DNA of 64,000 nucleotides. Origin: Flavobacteriales bacterium. GTDB lineage: Bacteria > Bacteroidota > Bacteroidia > Flavobacteriales_F > PHOS-HE28. Numbering within the stretch: position 1 is the first letter of the stretch; each line of letters starts with the position of its first letter. Made by a program: the position numbers and the translations under genes. Under the pieces are notes generated by a model. The model saw only the letters and a list, made by a program, of their open reading frames with translations. It was not told where the DNA came from and made no database searches. The stretch spans positions 1 to 64,000 of the forward strand of contig JACJZI010000006.1 in the NCBI GenBank assembly GCA_020635655.1, read 5' to 3'. This document shows, piece after piece, positions 62,601 through 64,000 of the stretch.

Positions 62601-64000
62601 TGCCTGAGCGCACCGCCGCCGCCGCCTGCCAATGACCTCTGCGACGACGCCATTGCCGTCAGCTGCAACAGCGTGACGAGCGGCACGACGATCAACGCCA
62701 CGGCGGACGACGCCCCCGGCACCTGCACCACGGGCCTGAGCACGGCCGGCGGCGTGTGGTATACCGTGACCGGCTGGGGCGGCCAGATGACCGCCAGTCT
62801 CTGTGGCGCCGACTACGATACCAAGATCGGCGTGTTCACCGGCAACTGCGGAGGGCTCACCTGCGTGATCGGCAACGATGACGACCTCGGCACCGATGGC
62901 GCCGAGGTCTGCGGCGGCGGGCTTGCCAGTTCCACCTCATGGGCCTCGGTGGATGGTGTGGTCTATCACATCTACGTGACAGGCTTCTCGACCAACACCG
63001 GCAACTTCGACCTGGAGATCAGCTGCGGCGACAGCAACCCGGCCTGCACGGACAACAGTGTGACCGTGGACCTCATGACCGATGGCGCCGGTGCCGAGAC
63101 CAGCTGGGAGATCGTCCCCTTCGGTCTTTCCGTTCCGGTCTGCTCCGGCAGCGGTTACAGCGACAACATGAACTACATGGAGAGCTGCTGCCTGCCCGAC
63201 GGCGACTACGTGCTGACCTTCTTTGACAGCATGGGCGACGGCATGAGCACCGGCGGCTACCGCCTGCTCGATGGCAACAACGAACGCATCATCGACAACT
63301 GGAACGACGGCGTGTTCGGCAGCACCAGCTCGACCGGCAGGGCCTTCCACGTGCCCCTGGGTACCGACCATGTGATCTTCGGCGATTGCGATCGCGAGGA
63401 TTGGCAGCCCACCGAGTTCATCGTGGCCTCTCCCAACGCGGCCGTGAGCGCCGAATGGGGCGTGGGCGATCAAACGGACGACGGCTATCAGTTCTGGTTC
63501 TCCAACCCGGACGGTGGCTACAACCGCCTGATCCTCCGCAACCACGCCACCTCGGGCGGATACGGTCCGGCGGGCCCCACCCGCGCCTGCCACCTGCGGC
63601 TCAACTCCATGGTGACCCTGCCCCTGCCCTACGACGTGCTGCTCAATGTCCGCGTGAGGAGTCTGGTGAACGGCGTGTATTCCGCGTTCGGACCAGCCTG
63701 CCGGTTCATGATGCCGAGCACTCCTCCGAGCTGCCCCACCACCATGCTGATCGACAACCCCAACAACCCGAACTACTCCTGTGGGGTGGAAAGGGTCTTC
63801 GGGGGATCCGACAAGGTGTATTGCTACCCGGTGAGCGGCGCCAACAAGTACAGGTGGAGCTTCCGCAATTCCGACGAGGGATTCCTGCGCAACATCGCCA
63901 GCAACAATGCCGGTCTCGTGTTGAACTGGGTGACCCTGCCCCTGGTGGATGGCGGCCAGTACTGGGTGTTGGTCCAGGCCAGCTTCGACAACGGCGCCAA
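59682..64000 (+). CDS. Giant modular T9SS-type protein, truncated by the window end (paralogue 3)
   Basis: The frame is open from the ATG at 59682 (or 59688) to the last base, over 1439 codons, so the C-terminus is missing. A signal peptide (LLLPKILSTASVALLSAGVS) is followed by a beta-sandwich module (59760-60250) closely matching the N-terminus of paralogue 1 (GGAS, WVYGDPGARYPGSFSGAGFD, DFDQSYQSCCGSTADVEVW). Two tandem GEVED copies follow (60264-61133), then an Ig-like domain, a second beta-sandwich (61430-61930), PPC-like domains (62200-63020), a DSMGDG-type domain and the DEGFLRNIASNN domain also found near the end of paralogues 1 and 2. A T9SS tail is expected beyond the window. The leader has TCCGAAAACCAAA at 59658, as in paralogue 1. 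Confidence 0.88.
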   Translation, partial: MRMRRLLLPKILSTASVALLSAGVSAQVLFNEAFTGGASSTGFTIMQTIGTTTWVYGDPGARYPGSFSGAGFDADFAMFDSDDAGSGGGDAQASLVSAAFDASAAGTYTLDFDQSYQSCCGSTADVEVWDGSTWNNVLSQTTSSVGYPAADHQTIDISAAAGGSSTAQVRFTYHGDWAWWWALDNISVTYAAPASYCSSNFSNVNYEFITNVDYAGISNPSIGVTGGPSDYTAQVATVTQGGSDMISVTIDPDMNDYVYVFIDWDQNGTLDDPGEVYTLATATSSAGPHTMNINVPVGASPGNTRMRVMVDYNNATPDPCRIATYGEAEDYTVNVLMPVSYCSSNFSNVTYEFVTNVDYAGISNPSVGVIGGPSDYTAQVATVTQGGSDMISVTIDPDANDYVYVFIDWDQNGTLDDPGEVYTLATATSSAGPHTMNINVPVGASPGNTRMRVMVDYNNATPDPCRIATYGEAEDYTVNVLMGGGCVGTPAPGSATTPVAICPGSTAVLTATGADVGVGITYQWEESPDGLMGWAPVGDGSGETTTSYTTGPVVGTRYYRMAVTCSMGGTDYTNVVTVDASSATPFPEDFSSGTLTDNCWSSDNGTYLTYDAASAYGMGTGSARWNFYNASDGTEMNLTSPAFAALVGGEMLSFDVAGATYTGGEVDHIIVEESNDGGSNWTTVVDMDNDESPAGLLNTGGAQGGSFTPTSAQWSHLTYALSAGTNRVRFRGVSNFGNRCFVDNINLLTCTPPMGTLALDLTNCPGSLGVTVNVTSLGDAGSVMIEYTVNPPNTPVQIGPFGTGPQTITGLNFGDEVAVTLLHDADAACDQSLGSIILPATCPPDNDNCDGAIELTVGLDGDCPANATTATTESSTESPEGEPSCDTGLQHGDVWFWFDSGMNTTINWNFTQGTTNISIVDLFEGTCPGGLTEVDCAFNFGDISDSWTVTPMTTYYVRVSYSYDFDTPGTFDICLSAPPPPPANDLCDDAIAVSCNSVTSGTTINATADDAPGTCTTGLSTAGGVWYTVTGWGGQMTASLCGADYDTKIGVFTGNCGGLTCVIGNDDDLGTDGAEVCGGGLASSTSWASVDGVVYHIYVTGFSTNTGNFDLEISCGDSNPACTDNSVTVDLMTDGAGAETSWEIVPFGLSVPVCSGSGYSDNMNYMESCCLPDGDYVLTFFDSMGDGMSTGGYRLLDGNNERIIDNWNDGVFGSTSSTGRAFHVPLGTDHVIFGDCDREDWQPTEFIVASPNAAVSAEWGVGDQTDDGYQFWFSNPDGGYNRLILRNHATSGGYGPAGPTRACHLRLNSMVTLPLPYDVLLNVRVRSLVNGVYSAFGPACRFMMPSTPPSCPTTMLIDNPNNPNYSCGVERVFGGSDKVYCYPVSGANKYRWSFRNSDEGFLRNIASNNAGLVLNWVTLPLVDGGQYWVLVQASFDNGA
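60264..61133 (+). repeat. Tandem duplication of a 435-base GEVED module
   Basis: 60264-60698 and 60699-61133 encode almost the same 145 residues (SYCSSNFSNV...EDYTVNVLM). Differences are few and cluster in the first ~90 bases; the second half is nearly identical at DNA level. Confidence 0.9.

Overview
The window is GC-rich, gene-dense DNA that looks chromosomal and comes from a member of the Bacteroidota, most likely a high-GC Flavobacteriales-type lineage (inference; no rRNA gene is present to test it). Three things point there. Many secreted proteins end in type IX secretion (T9SS) C-terminal sorting domains. Several genes follow Bacteroidota-type -7 promoter elements (TAnnTTTG and close variants). 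Family content fits as well: choice-of-anchor L, GEVED, MORN/YwqK, a DUF4249-like lipoprotein, DUF4173, and SiaB/SiaC. I see no tRNA, rRNA, CRISPR array, integrase, transposase or phage gene.

Layout. 1-8507: the tail of a PKD/T9SS protein, a DinB-like protein, an ABC exporter, an AHSA1-like protein, a lipoprotein MsrB followed by a small Cys/His-repeat secreted protein, YajQ, a T9SS cargo protein and an FMN reductase. 9531-14303: a four-gene, start/stop-overlapping operon of two glycosyltransferases, a flippase-like membrane protein and an FAD-dependent oxidoreductase, probably for a lipid-linked or surface glycan. 14322-18221 (minus): a six-gene chain in which five junctions overlap, four by ATGA, carrying four polytopic membrane proteins, a winged-helix regulator and a 61-residue ORF, with a palindromic operator-like site at its promoter. 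18290-19710: ZIP metal transporter and methyltransferase. 19865-20823: a SiaB/SiaC partner-switching pair, convergent with a 1029-residue ABCG-type transporter carrying a TerB-like N-terminus.

24029-30908 (minus): a secreted protein, a lipoprotein, a 905-residue T9SS protein with a complete-looking lysyl-oxidase domain, a small basic ORF, and a choice-of-anchor L / type B T9SS protein. 31004-42169: housekeeping and transport genes (priA, secreted alpha/beta hydrolase, RluA-family pseudouridine synthase, panB, DUF4249-like lipoprotein, dnaK, YwqK-like protein, NhaC antiporter).

42450-64000: three consecutive giant secreted paralogues (3369, 1925 and more than 1439 residues) made of Ig/PKD-like, nidogen-like, LTD, GEVED, Cys-rich and PPC-like modules. 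The first two share an almost perfectly identical 2.09 kb 3' end including the terminator. The third combines a first-paralogue-like N-terminus with a diverged version of the same C-terminal architecture and runs off the window. The most notable observations are the bacterial lysyl-oxidase domain, the recent homogenisation of the giant genes, and the repeated insertion of different modules at the same point of one Ig-like fold.
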